Source: Neodiprion pinetum (lineage: Eukaryota > Arthropoda > Insecta > Hymenoptera > Diprionidae). Taken from it: a DNA stretch of 64,000 nucleotides. Within the stretch, counting starts at the first letter, position 1. Each line of letters starts with the position of its first letter. The notes below the pieces were generated by a model. The model saw nothing but the letters and a program-made list of their open reading frames with translations. It made no database searches and was not told the origin of the DNA. The stretch covers positions 34,283,026 through 34,347,025 of the forward strand of contig NC_060234.1 of the NCBI RefSeq assembly GCF_021155775.2, read 5' to 3'. Positions 49,055 to 60,306 of the stretch are shown here, one piece after another. Made by a program: the position numbers and the translations under genes.

Positions 49055-51446
49055 ATGTATGCGGTGATTGAATTCTTGGTTGGCGAAGATAGAGAATGCG
49101 CATTGGTACCAGTTCTTTGGCTGGTCGAAAACAACACCCAATGTTACTGGCCACGGACAAAAACTGAAGATCATTTTACAAAACTTGTAAAATCAAAGGC
49201 TGCCTATGAAAAAACATGGCCAAAGTTTGCCATTCACAAAGTACTGCATACCGGAGGTGATTATTGGAACGTAGAACTTTTTTTTACAATTGTATACGGA
49301 TTGAATGTTTCAATCATATTAATTTTCACTTGGATAAGAGTTACGACGATATATTTTGATCATATTGTACATTTGTGATTAATTTTGCTAATCAATGAGC
49401 ATTCGGTATTGATTGATATTCCTTGATTAACTAACAGATGACTACCACGACACCGAAGCAACGATGGCGCGCCTACTGGAGCTGGGCACGTCCGATGAAT
49501 CCGGAATAATTCGCAACATCGCTAAAAAATCCACTGTAATACCTCAGCAAGATATTACCAATGACGTGGACGAGAATGAAGCTACGAACAGTGATGATGT
49601 CGAACCTGAGCCGCAAAAGAAAAAACGTAAACACAAAACCGACAAGAAGAAGGCTAAAAATCGACACGTTAGTAACAAAAAAAAAAAAACGAAGCGTTCT
49701 CGTGAAAGTTCAAGTAGTTTAGGTTACACCTCTTCAGCTGACGAGAATTTGCCACCGTCCGAAGTCGATGAATCGACTTCTAACCGTAATAAGAATACTC
49801 GCTACATTAACTCAGCCAAAGGATCTACCAAAAATCAGACACCAAAGAAAAACTTGGCCCACAAGATCGTACAGCACCAGTATAATGATAATTCCCATGA
49901 GTCACCGAATCAGTTGTCTGGATATGAAACATCAAATAGAAACATTTCTAGTAGGATCATCAGGTCTACCACGCAATATGACTTATCAAGATCCTTTTCA
50001 CAACTTGAACCTTCAACCCCGACCACATCACGCGAACAGAATACCTTTGAAGAAAAAACTCTGCAGTATTTAGAACACATTAAATCCTACACTGAACAAA
50101 ACCATCTGCTACTACGTAAAATCTTCTCAAAACAGAAGGAAGTCAGCATCGACGTAACAAAGAAACCAGCCGAATTCCCAAAACTTCCTCTTAACTCCAT
50201 GGAAGACTTCTCCAACCTCGAAAATATCCTGAAATCCGAAGAGCATCGAACTTATTTAGTGAGTAGACCTTGCAATCATATTCAAAATATGTATGTCATG
50301 ACATACGGATAGGTACTAATACCGAGCGTATTCTTCAATGAGGGCCAACCCCCTCCCTAGCGCAAACCAACACAGGCACATGAGGCTCGGCCGGGAGGGG
50401 ATAGAATGCCAGTGGCCATGTTAGTCTCCACTCGACCGAACTTCACGTACGCGTCATGTGCCTGAGTTGGCTTAGCACTAGGGAGGGGGTTGTCTCTCAT
50501 TGAAGAATACGCTCGGTATGTGTTGACTGCAAAGGAATAATGAAAATTACTACAGGCATACAGAATTGCGGTTCGTAACGTTTTAACCCTCTCGGACCGT
50601 ATGTTGCTTCTACGCAACACGCACTTTGAGGCTTCATAAAACTGTATCGGTCGCAAGGTCAGGGTTCTAACTGCATAGTTCCATTAAGCAAGGTCAGATG
50701 GCCTTATAGATACTCCTAAACCCTGAGGTAAACTGCTTTCACCCATCGAAATATCAATATGGTGAGAGATTTTCATTCAACATGAAATCGGTCTCGGTCT
50801 GATCGAGAGGGTTAACGTTAAAAAATGCTGAAAAAATATTAGGAATCGACAATCTCCAACTAGTCAAAATTGTTATCGATGTTGATAACAGTAAGAATAT
50901 TTTGAATTCAATTCGACATTCATTCATTTTAGTATTTTGTTGCAGACCGGGAAACTGGCTTCTATTGGAGGGACAAGCGGTCGCCAATGTGTGTTGGCTA
51001 TAATGAGGTCACTACTCACAAACGAATTAGCGATGCAATTCAATTGGGCAGGGAGGGACAAAGTCTCATTTCAAAAGACATTGACAATGGAAACTGTTTA
51101 CGGTAATGAATAATTCATGAAATTTTCGAGAAACAGTTATTACTTGGATTTATCGTGTGAAAACAATATTATTCACACATTATTATTCAAATTATGCAAA
51201 CTGTTAACTTTTTTCCCAATATATTCGAGATTCATCACAATTTACATTGAAATTATTCCTTATCAGTTATCAATATCGTGATATTGTACCTTCCTTTTGA
51301 TGTATTTTTTCTCAGAGGCTGTGAAACAAACCTTTCTTGGCAAGAAGGAAATTGGTGATGCAACCGAAACCAGTGTTTCGTGTGCCGTGAAAGACTGGTT
51401 AAAACTAGCTCGATCACGGCATACCTATGTACGAAAGAAGGGCTAA
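49055..51446 (+). CDS. DUF4806-type protein encoded by the transposon (436 aa)
   Basis: Exons 49055-49256, 49438-50258, 50946-51102 and 51316-51446, with consistent phases. The N-terminal block MYAVIEFLVGEDRECALVP, VLWLVENN, CYWPR and KTWPKFAIHKVL is the usual start of this family. A long Lys/Ser/Asp-rich disordered middle includes basic KKKRKHK and KKKKTKRSR stretches (nuclear localisation likely). The C-terminus is the DUF4806 domain: GKLASIGGTSGRQCVLAIM, MQFNWAGRDKVSFQKTL, and CAVKDWLKLARSR. Biochemical role is unknown in the family. Here its position inside the TIRs beside the transposase suggests an accessory protein, comparable to TnpA in CACTA elements (inference). An in-frame open stretch extends upstream of 49055, but a GCTGCAG acceptor at 49050 makes 49055 the natural start. 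Confidence 0.82.
50321..50517. mobile_element. Palindromic MITE in the DUF4806 gene intron 2
   Basis: ACCGAGCGTATTCTTCAATG at the left is the inverse of the right end. The arms of about 68 bp also share CCCCCTCCCTAG and CAGGCACATGA. It is flanked by AT on both sides. It is 197 bp and less AT-rich than its surroundings. Confidence 0.75.
50587..50811. mobile_element. piggyBac-like MITE with TTAA duplication
   Basis: Begins CCCTCTCG and ends CGAGAGGG, flanked by TTAA at 50583-50586 and 50812-50815. TTAA duplication with CCC termini is the piggyBac hallmark. It is 225 bp, non-coding, and lies in the same intron as the preceding element. Confidence 0.72.
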
Positions 51447-52295
51447 GAAACTGTGGTAAACGTCAACTAATTTTAAAAACAGTCATATAAAAGTACAAAT
51501 CATACAGGCATATAAATATTTCTGATATAAGTGTAATATTCTTAGCGTTTTCTGTTAGTTGTAACTACCGTGAAGACGAAAGTATAGTGTAGGTTGAGCT
51601 GTGTCTATGAGCTACAAGATGTACCTTTTTTTTTGATAAATGAGTATTTATAGATATAAGATATTTGTGTAACGTTCTAACAAAGATATAATAAAATCGA
51701 TTCACATATATAAACTAAATTCGTACGCTTTCTAACTCAACCCAGACTTGTTTCTAGCTAACGTGAAATGATCTTCCTCTATAGCAGTGTACTATATACG
51801 CTTTCAATTACACATCCAAGATACGTTATGTATTCAAGTCTAGAGGTCCAATTAAAAACGTTTTTTAACACTGTATAATATTCGTTTAGACATAAATAAT
51901 GAAAGATTAAAGCGTCATTAACAGAAAACATTTTGTCACGTTAGTTAAACGGACATTGTCAACACATTTTAATAGAAAAAATTTCCTTCATAATTTGAGT
52001 TTTAAAACGTACTTGCGAAACGTCTCTTAGTAGTCATCAATATCCAAATATTAGACGATTACCATAAATATTAAAATAACGGATTTTCGATACGTTTTAT
52101 CAACAAATTGAGATACGATTTATAAATGTTTGGTTTCAAACGTATAAAATTTGCATATGAACAACTATCGTAAGACGTCCACCAAAAACGTTTAATAAAC
52201 CGAAATCACGGCGGACATTCTTCGCAATAAAATACGTAGGTGCTGCACGTTTATTCTACAGAATAAAACGTTCTTTTTTGACGAATTTCATACGC
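51447..52295 (+). repeat. DUF4806 3' UTR and right subterminal repeat field
   Basis: Scattered AACGTTTT, CGTTTAG, TTAAACG and ACGTTTAATAAACC motifs in both orientations, concentrated from 51850 to 52290. They mirror the left subterminal field. AATAAA-type signals occur near 51690. No gene. Confidence 0.55.
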
Positions 52296-52321
52296 TTTAT
52301 ATACTGGCATTGTTTATTGGG
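52296..52321 (-). repeat. Right terminal inverted repeat of the 10.3-kb transposon
   Basis: TATATACTGG, four bases, then GTTTATTGGG; inverse of the left end at 42036. Confidence 0.85.
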
Positions 52322-52738
52322 TGGAGACAAGTCAGACGCGATTAGCAAATGCCCTTAGGATGTTCTAAGTGAATGTATTAGACACATGTTAATTGTCATA
52401 GAACTGCATTATCGAAAACGTATATAGTATAATCACAAAAATTGCCTTAATCCATCGTTACGCTGTATATTATTCAACAGTTTATTGCAAACGTTTAAAT
52501 GAATGTTTCATACTCAGATACGTCGAGATTAATGATCCAATTAACTAGCCAACAAACAGCAATCCACTATGAAGCCTTGCGGAAGAGTGGGTAAAACTAT
52601 TTACTGTGCAGTTACGTGCGAGTGAAAGGAATTGACATATTCTCTTCCATTATCGTGACGTACAGGATTTGTGCAGCAAGAGTTCCATCGCAGTAACGTA
52701 CATAAAAAATAGAACGCTAACATATTTCGCGGTTGACG
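52322..52738. other. 3' flank of CRAL-TRIO copy C
   Basis: Homologous to 56101-56552 downstream of copy D, from GGAGA onward (for example GCCCTTAGGATGTTCT against GCCCCTAGGATGTTCT). No gene. Confidence 0.7.
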
Positions 52739-54679
52739 CTAATCGATATCCAGCTTTTTGAAGCTCCCTTCGACGCCAAAGATGTCGGTGACGTTCTTCG
52801 CCTTGCCAGGGCGAAGGGATTCGTTGACCCTGCGCGTCTCGTCCTCCTGGAACCAGGCACGGTGTTCCTCGAGTTTTTGCAACTCGGCAGCCCACAGATC
52901 TTTCTCGGAGCCAATTTTGCCTCCTAGATCGTTTGTCAGGAGATCAATGGGAATTTTCTTGCTCAGTGATTCTACATTAGTGTGCAGGAAAATCTGCAAA
53001 ACGATAGAACAAATTTGAAATCGATTAATTGTCCGACGATCACTGCCTGACTTCATATTTCCACATTCAACGATCAGGACTCGCGCCGACTAACCATGTC
53101 AAGGAGCTCTTTCTTCATAAAAGGTTTTATCATGTTTAATATAAGGTCCATGAAGGGCACCGTGTTCACAAAATGAAAAGCCTTAAGTCGAACCGGCAGA
53201 GCTTCTTGCAGATAGTAAAAATACTTTTTCAATATCATGGGACTCAGGCGAGCAACGTGACCGAAAGCTAAACCTTCCATATCAACGACGATGATGTGCC
53301 CCGAGCTAACACCTGAAGTGTATATCCACAGTTCCATGATCATGCAAAACAGCTTTACACCATCGACAAACACGTAATGGGACGGTTCATAATCGTGGAG
53401 TTTTGCTAGAATCACTTTGAAACCGTCTGGTGTTGTTCCGGGAAAAGGTATGTAGCATCTGTCACAATAAATTTCCACTAGATCACTACACAGTAATTTT
53501 GTTCTACGATTTCGGCTAAATTAACACTTGCGTAAAACTGTGTGATGTGTAGTATACAGGTAATATACACTCATGGAAAAAATTAACGGGCCGCCCCGTT
53601 TTCGGCCGGAAAGAAGTCTAGTTTTGAAACGTTGTAACTTTGCGTAAATTGTAAGTAGAAAATTGATTTCAAAACGATTTCGTAGCTACAAATTTTTTTC
53701 GACCGTGCGAAGTTGAAGGTTTACTTTACAAATATGAGACGAGTAACTTAAAGATAGGATTATTCGAACAAATATGCGTATTGACTAAATCTGAAAAATG
53801 TAAATTGAAATTACAGCGTTTCAAAGTTCGACCTTTTTTCTGTCAAAAACGGAGGCGCCCGTTAATTTTTTCCACGGTTCTATACGGTTATAAGGTTAAA
53901 TTAACGAAAAATCGTGGACATTGATTCGATGATGACGCATAACATTTTACAGTAGACTATTTCACAGTTTCTATTAAGTTTTCTTCTGTTTGCAATTGAT
54001 GATAATATATTATTGGATAATTTTGTATGTCTGATTACAAAATTCAAATCATTTGAGGAATAGAATTTACGATATACAACTTATATACTCTCAGATTTTC
54101 TGATTTTACTATTTCGTAATCACTGCATACGTATTGCAATAAGGTCTGAACGATGAATCACCTGGAAAACAGGTATTACGTTACATCGCATTAAAAACTG
54201 GTTAAATCAAAGTATAAACCAGTTTCGGTTCCACAGTTTTGATATGATAATTTGCGATGGATATTTACATAATAAATATCAAGGATAAAATATGTAATTG
54301 ACTGTAATAATGAAGAAAAATAACGCTCTGTTTCAATATTTAAATTCTGTGTGTATCAAGATCGCTTATGAAATAAGCAAAGAGTGACAACTCACACAAC
54401 TTTCGAGATTTCACGCAGTCCCCTCGATCCCAATGGATCCCGATTTGTGAAGAATTCGGGCACGTGAGTCTTAACGGTGAAAAATGCATCTATCGTTGTT
54501 TTCGTTGGCTCGAGTCGGTAATAGTTGCTGTGTAGGAACAGTATCAGTTCATAGTCAGACACCTCTGGTAGGTGAGGCTGCTTTTTACACCAATCTCTCA
54601 GCGCTTGCAAATCGGATTTCTTCAGCTCCGAATTTCTCTTCATTTCCTCTTCCACTGTGTGCACTTTTATTAACGCCAT
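52739..54679 (-). CDS. CRAL-TRIO lipid-transfer protein, tandem copy C (300 aa)
   Basis: Exons 54679-54396, 53458-53095 and 52993-52739. Blocks: LRDWCKKQPHLP, LHSNYYRLEPTK, PFPGTTPDGFKVILAK, SSGHIIVVDMEGLAFGHVAR, LQEALPVRLKAFHFVNTVP, MKKELLDM and the shared FKKLDID tail. Exons 2 and 3 and the 101-bp intron between them are nearly identical to copy D, while the first 38 residues and the 5' flank follow copy B, so this gene is a mosaic. Intron 1 (937 bp) contains a MITE. The frame is intact. Function as for copy A. Confidence 0.94.
53568..53880. mobile_element. MITE in intron 1 of CRAL-TRIO copy C
   Basis: Left end CACTCATGGAAAAAATTAACG and right end, inverted, GAACCGTGGAAAAAATTAACG, flanked by TATA at 53564-53567 and 53881-53884. 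Similarity continues inward (CGTTTT, GTTTTGAAACG). It is 313 bp, non-coding, probably Tc1/mariner-like by its TA flanks. Copy D lacks it at the matching position. Confidence 0.75.
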
Positions 54680-56552
54680 GGTGTCCGGGGATTAGCCTCA
54701 GTTCTTACTCGGTTAATAGTTTCGAATACTTTGATTCCAGTCGAAAACGAGTTCACTGTTATATTAGATTTTTTTTTTTTTTAATCCTTGTGGCGAGTGT
54801 TTATTTGCACGTTGGGACCGAAATAGAGAAAGTTCAGCTGTTCAAGGTTTTACGTGATATGAACTACGGATATTCTACTAACATAGGTATTAGGGTAGCC
54901 GTTACATCGGCTTTGGAAACATTTTTTCATTCCCTCGCGGAAATTATAATCAAATTCTGCAAAACTAATGCCTGTAAAGCTTAAAGACTCTGGGATAATG
55001 TTAACCCGTGTTACCGAGCGATTGAAATTTTAACGATACCAATTCTTGAATATTCATTACACACATAATATCAATCAAAAACAATTTGTTCTTTACGTTG
55101 TGGCTGATTTTCCAAAAAAAAAAAAAAATAATCCGAACAAAAATAAAAGCACCTCACTTCAACTGTTTCACCGATTAACTATCGTTACTTTGCTACTACT
55201 TTACACAACGTTACGAGTTTGAGTTTCATTATTATTGAACAAATCTGTGAAAATTGTATTTCGTACTTCTCAATATGTAAAATGAACCTGTCAAATTTCA
55301 CATTCTTTCGATCGATATTATGTGTATAATAAATATTTAAGTATTACTACCGAAAAAATATATGTATTTTCCGTTTAAAATTACAATCACTCGGTGACAT
55401 AAGTGAAAATTATTCAAGCGTCTTCAAACATTACACACATTTTTTTCGTACATCTTGATTATATTTTGAAGCGGGGTGCAAAAGAAATTTTTAAATGCCG
55501 AAGTAGCGGCCACCCTAATGGATATGATGTATAGAGAGCTTCCTCGATACCGAAGTTCAGTATAATTTGGCAATTACGACTCGTTTTCTACCGTACTTTA
55601 GGAAATTATTGTCAGTGTGTCGGAATTCACTTTGCTAACCTGAAGCTTCATAAATCTAGTATGTTACATATCATAAAATCGAGAAATAGCGAAACTAAGA
55701 AATAATGATTGAACAATTTGAAGGAATTGTGGGCATCTGATAAAATAAAATATGTTGCTGTAGATACATAATATACTTACGGTAGGGTGCAATGGGGAAA
55801 ACTAAACACTGTCGAAGTAACGTCACCTTTTATTCCGAAATACCTCAGTATGCGAATAGTTCGACATTTAAATTGAGAAGCTTCTGTTTCAAGTTTTTCA
55901 TTCACTACAACGGAATACGAAGAATAATGGGCTACTCGATAAGCAGCTGTAATGCTTTGGCGTTATACGTGGAATTAAACTACTGGAAGACTGCACTGTT
56001 TTCTAGGAATCACTTCGGATTTAACCAATCTCATCCGAACGACATAAGGCAGATACGCGTATGATGTTCGAATCATTTCTCCGAAACACGGATGCTGGAG
56101 AGGTGTCAGAAGCCATTAGCAACTGCCCCTAGGATGTTCTTATAAATATCATTTTTCATATAGACATATTTTTATAGACCTTTATTGTTGAAATGCAGAT
56201 GCATTATCATTAAACACGCCTTTATCCGTCGTTACGAAATCAACGTAGAATCAAAGACGTGAGTTGGCTGTATATTATTCAACAGTTTATTGCAAAGGTC
56301 TAAGTAAATCATAATGTTCGATGTTCACGTATGTCGCGATCAATGATCCAATAAACAAGCCAACAAGTATGAATACATTGCAAAGCTTTGCAAAAGAGTA
56401 GGAAAAACTATTTGCTGTGCAGTTACGTGCAAGTAAAAGGAATTGGCATGTTATTCTCTTTCATCAACGTGTCGTACAGGATTTGTGCTACAAAAGTTCC
56501 ATCGAAGTTACGTACATAAAAAATAGAACGCTAACATATTTCGCGGTTGACG
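54680..56552. other. Spacer between CRAL-TRIO copies C and D, containing the transposon's empty site
   Basis: The left part is homologous to the 5' flank of copy B, the right part to the 3' flank of copy C. The uninterrupted junction around 56087-56103 is the pre-insertion equivalent of the 10.3-kb transposon target. T-rich and A-rich homopolymers occur at 54770 and 55115. No other gene. Confidence 0.75.
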
Positions 56553-57921
56553 CTAATCGATGTCCAGCTTTTTGAAGCTCCCTTCGACGCCAAAGATGTC
56601 GGTGACGTTCTTCGCCTTGCCAGGGCGAAGGGATTCGTTGACCCTGCGCGTCTCGTCCTCCTGGAACCAGGCACGGTGTTCCTCGAGTTTTTGCAACTCG
56701 GCAGCCCACAGATCTTTCTCGGAGCCAATTTTGCCTCCTAGATCGTTTGTCAGGAGATCAATGGGAATTTTCTTGCTCAGTGATTCTACATTAGTGTGCA
56801 GGAAAAGCTGCAAAACGATAGAACAAATTTGAAATCGATTAATTGTCCGACGATCACTGGCTGACTTCATATTTCCACATTCAACGATCAGGACTCGCGC
56901 CGACTAACCATGTCAAGGAGCTCTTTCTTCATGAAAGGTTTCATCATGTTTAAGATAAGGTCCATGAAGGGCACCGTGTTCACAAAATGAAAAGCCTTAA
57001 GTCGAACCGGCAGAGCTTCTTGCAGATAGTAAAAGTACTTTTTCATTGTCATGGGACTCAGGCGAGCAACGTGACCGAAAACTGCACCTTCCATGTCAAC
57101 GACGATGATGTGCCCCGAGCTAACACCTGAAGTGTATATCCACAGTTCCATGACCATGCAAAACAGCTTTACAGCATCGACAAACACGTAATGGGACGGT
57201 TCGTAATCGTGGATTTTTGCTAGAATCACTTTGTAACCGTCTGGGGTTGTTCCGCGAAGAGGTATGTAGCATCTGTCACAATAAATTTCCACTAGATCAC
57301 TACACAGTAATTTTATATTTTATACTTCCATTTTTGAACTTCAAATTAAGGTTTGCTTTGATAAAAATAATTGTTGAGTACTTTTTCAATAATTAACACG
57401 TGAGATGAATCGGTACTAACAGCCTTGATCCAAAAAAATTGTAGCAAATTGCTTGGAGCCAGTTCCCCTTTCGCACTTCTCATATGATAATTTACATTGG
57501 ATATTTCCATACTGAATATCGAGGTAAAAAGAGTGTAATTCACTGTAATGCTGCAAATAATCTAGCGAGCCATTCCAATTTTTATGCTCTGTGCGTCTCA
57601 AGATCACTTCTGAAATGAGTAAAGAGCGACAACTTACACAACTTTCGATATTTCACGCAATTCCTTGCATCCCAATGGATCGCGATTTCTGAAGAATTCG
57701 GGCACGTGAGTCTTGACGGTGAAAAATGCATCTATCGTTGTTTTCGTTGGCTCGAGTCGGTAATAGTTGCTGTGTAGGAACAGTATCAGTTCATAGTCTG
57801 ATATCTCTGGTAGATGAGGCTGCTTTTTGCACCAATCTCTCAGCGTTTGTAAATCGGATTCTTTCAATTCCGAATCCTTTGCCATCTGCTCTTCAACGGT
57901 GGGAAGCTTGATCAGGGCCAT
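56553..57921 (-). CDS. CRAL-TRIO lipid-transfer protein, tandem copy D (300 aa)
   Basis: Exons 57921-57638, 57272-56909 and 56807-56553; introns 365 and 101 bp. Blocks: MALIKLPTVEEQMAKDSELK at the N-terminus, LHSNYYRLEPTK, LRGTTPDGYKVILAK, SSGHIIVVDMEGAVFGHVAR, LQEALPVRLKAFHFVNTVP, MKKELLDM and FKKLDID. Its 5' flank differs from those of B and C, so it is probably under different control. No transposon lies in its introns, which makes it the most compact of the three close paralogues. Confidence 0.94.
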
Positions 57922-60306
57922 GTTGTCCTGAAACTGATTCTAGCTCTCAATATTCTTGACTTATTCTTGGTAGTTGCTGCTCGTTATAATTATTAATCAA
58001 TTAAAAACAGAAGGTATTTTCAACTTTTCTATAGTATCACCGTATGAAAACGGTTTAACAAGTGTTAGTGCGCTTTGTACTGATTAGAAATGAATGTTTC
58101 GTACTTACCAGAAAGCGCGACAAAAGAATATAAGCAGAGCTGAAGCACCGAAATTTGTGTGTTGAAACAGTTTCCTCTTGTAACACTCAATGATATTATA
58201 AGCTGAATCAATGCGCTCAAAGGAACGATTTTTTCCACAGCCGCCAGGCACGAGATTTCAGAAAATACTGCCACCTTTCCGACAGGAAGTCTGACGGCTT
58301 TGCAAGTTCTGTTATTAGCGTGTAATTGTTTCCAGGTATGCGTGATCGCCTGGTACTTAGATTTTAAATTACCTACTGCCGGACAGATTATACCTTATTA
58401 ATATAGTGGCGAATGATAGTTTCTAAAACACATTGGCAGTTTTGCCGTGCAACTTATCTCAATCTCTAAAGCGTCAAGCTTATGCAACGAAAATTTCTTT
58501 TATTTCTTGACCTTATTGACGACAGTTTTATTGGTCCGCTCAATAAATACATACTTAAGTTTTTCCCCTCAACTTTTCAGCTCTAGAAAAACTTTATTCT
58601 CAAAATACTGGAAATTTGTTTCTTAATTTTTTCATAACTGACGCAACAAATTTTGACCGCAGCTTTTTTCGTCGACAAGACAAGCCGTTGTTGCATAATG
58701 ATGAAATAATTCGAATCAAACTTTTTTCACGCCTTTTATATCATGCTGGGACGCTCAGCGTCAAACCTTTTTATTTCTTAAGCTACTTTTTTGGTAATAA
58801 CTGCCGCGTTTTTTGCTTCCGTTTTACATGGCCCCTGAAACATTTCTAAGTGTAAAAAAATAAAATTTATTTATTTATTTATAGCGAAAATATGGTCTAA
58901 ATTCATACTTTTCCACGAACATAAGCATTTTCAGCTAATCTACGATGAAAATCCAGATGCCAATTTTAACACAAACTCAATACACACCAAAAAATTTTAC
59001 AGAATTTTTCCGAATTTTTGAACTTGTCGTTTGTGTTTGTTTACCATATTGGATGCACCATTTTAAATTTTTAATTTCGAGTTCAGATTCGTAATCAACG
59101 TTCCTAAAAGCTCATGTATGCATAGTTTCAAGCGAATCCTATGTAAGGAAAAATGTACGCACGAAAGAGTTACTTAAAGTATATGGGATAAGATTTTCAA
59201 ATCATGTGATAAAAAGTGCACAGTCACTTTTTCGAATTCCTCATGACGTATGACAAAATCACAGTGATTTTTACAACAATACGTCAGCAGATACACCAAT
59301 GTATAATTTTTTTCACTGCAGTATTGCCTACTGGAACGAGTAGACGCAGTATTTCGAATACCGTGGTATAGTTACGCTGTATGTGAATTGCCTTGAGCCT
59401 TGACCGACCTTTGCTATTCATACGTGCATAATGTGACTTGGGCTGTGTAAAGTCGGTGTAAACGTTCCGTTTTGTAATTTTTAAACTGAACCCTGTCGTG
59501 ACAGGCGTCACGCAGCTATTGAAATATCCATGTCATACCATTTAGTTACCGGTTGTTAATTTGCAATCCTATAGCTCAGCTGAGCTTGCGATATTTTTTA
59601 TAAAGGATAAGACGAGAAAAAAATTAAGAGTTTCGCATTTATTTATTTATTTTTTTTTTCACCTTTTCTGCAATCTTACATGTTAATATAATTACTTGTT
59701 TGTGACAGCTCACATATTACAAACTTAATTCATGGGTGCAGTTTAACTCAACACACACGCATCGTCGAGCCATCGTAATTACCTACTATAAACGTATAAA
59801 TTCTCAAGGTATAGTTTTACGATTTTCTCATTTTTTTTTTCAATACCATGCATCGCAATTAAGTGCAGGTTGCTATTTCCCTCTATCTCTTACGTCGTAA
59901 AATACGTTCAAATAGGTTGCTTATACGTATTTAAAGATCATAAGTAGAATGCCGGGTAAGACATTTGAATTGAAAATAAAGCGGATGGATCGTTTCGCGG
60001 TTGTTTAGAACCCGAGTCTTAAAACCTTGAAACGTAGCAAGCTCTATAAGCAAGTCCACCTAGTCCACTCGATTCTAGTCCAGTCTAAAGACTTATTCAG
60101 TACTGCCACCTGGTAGATCGTGCCACAGTTTCTTTTCAAAAGCGGCACATATCAACGGCTCCTTTCGCAATCAATGAACAGACGTGAAATAAATAATTTG
60201 AAATAACGTCACTGAGGCATTCATACGGCGAATACGATAAATAGAAACTACACAAGTAAACACAAAACCCTTGAATACCTTGTTGTGAATAAAGTACAGG
60301 GGCAGA
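57922..60306. other. Spacer between CRAL-TRIO copy D and SKA2
   Basis: AT-rich, with TTTA runs near 58865 and 59640. No exon or well-formed repeat was recognised. It should contain the promoter of copy D on the left and of SKA2 on the right. Confidence 0.5.

Larger units (their letters stand above)
42036..52321 (+). mobile_element. 10.3-kb two-gene DNA transposon, CACTA/EnSpm-like
   Basis: Terminal inverted repeats begin CCCAATAAAC at 42036 and end GTTTATTGGG at 52321, with CCAGTATA repeated 4-5 bases further in. The flanks are TG at 42034-42035 and 52322-52323. The paralogous flank of copy C (near 56087-56103) reads ACACGGATGCTGGAGA without the element, giving a natural empty site and a 2-bp target duplication. 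Inside are a tnp2-like transposase gene (46377-48455) and a DUF4806-type gene (49055-51446) on the same strand, subterminal repeat fields on both sides, and nested palindromic elements. Both genes are open, so the element may be young or its proteins under selection. CCC termini differ from canonical CACTA ends, so the superfamily assignment rests on the transposase. Confidence 0.85.

Noticed and set aside
49464..50312. Reading the DUF4806 gene as a single 282-aa frame starting MARLLEL
   Set aside because: Adding the exons at 49055-49256, 50946-51102 and 51316-51446 restores both the conserved N-terminal block and the C-terminal domain in frame.
52650..52927. Open frames repeated over the last exon of CRAL-TRIO copies C and D (GCRVAKTRGTPC... 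type and plus-strand frames)
   Set aside because: They recur only because the exon itself is duplicated, and they are out of frame with the conserved protein.
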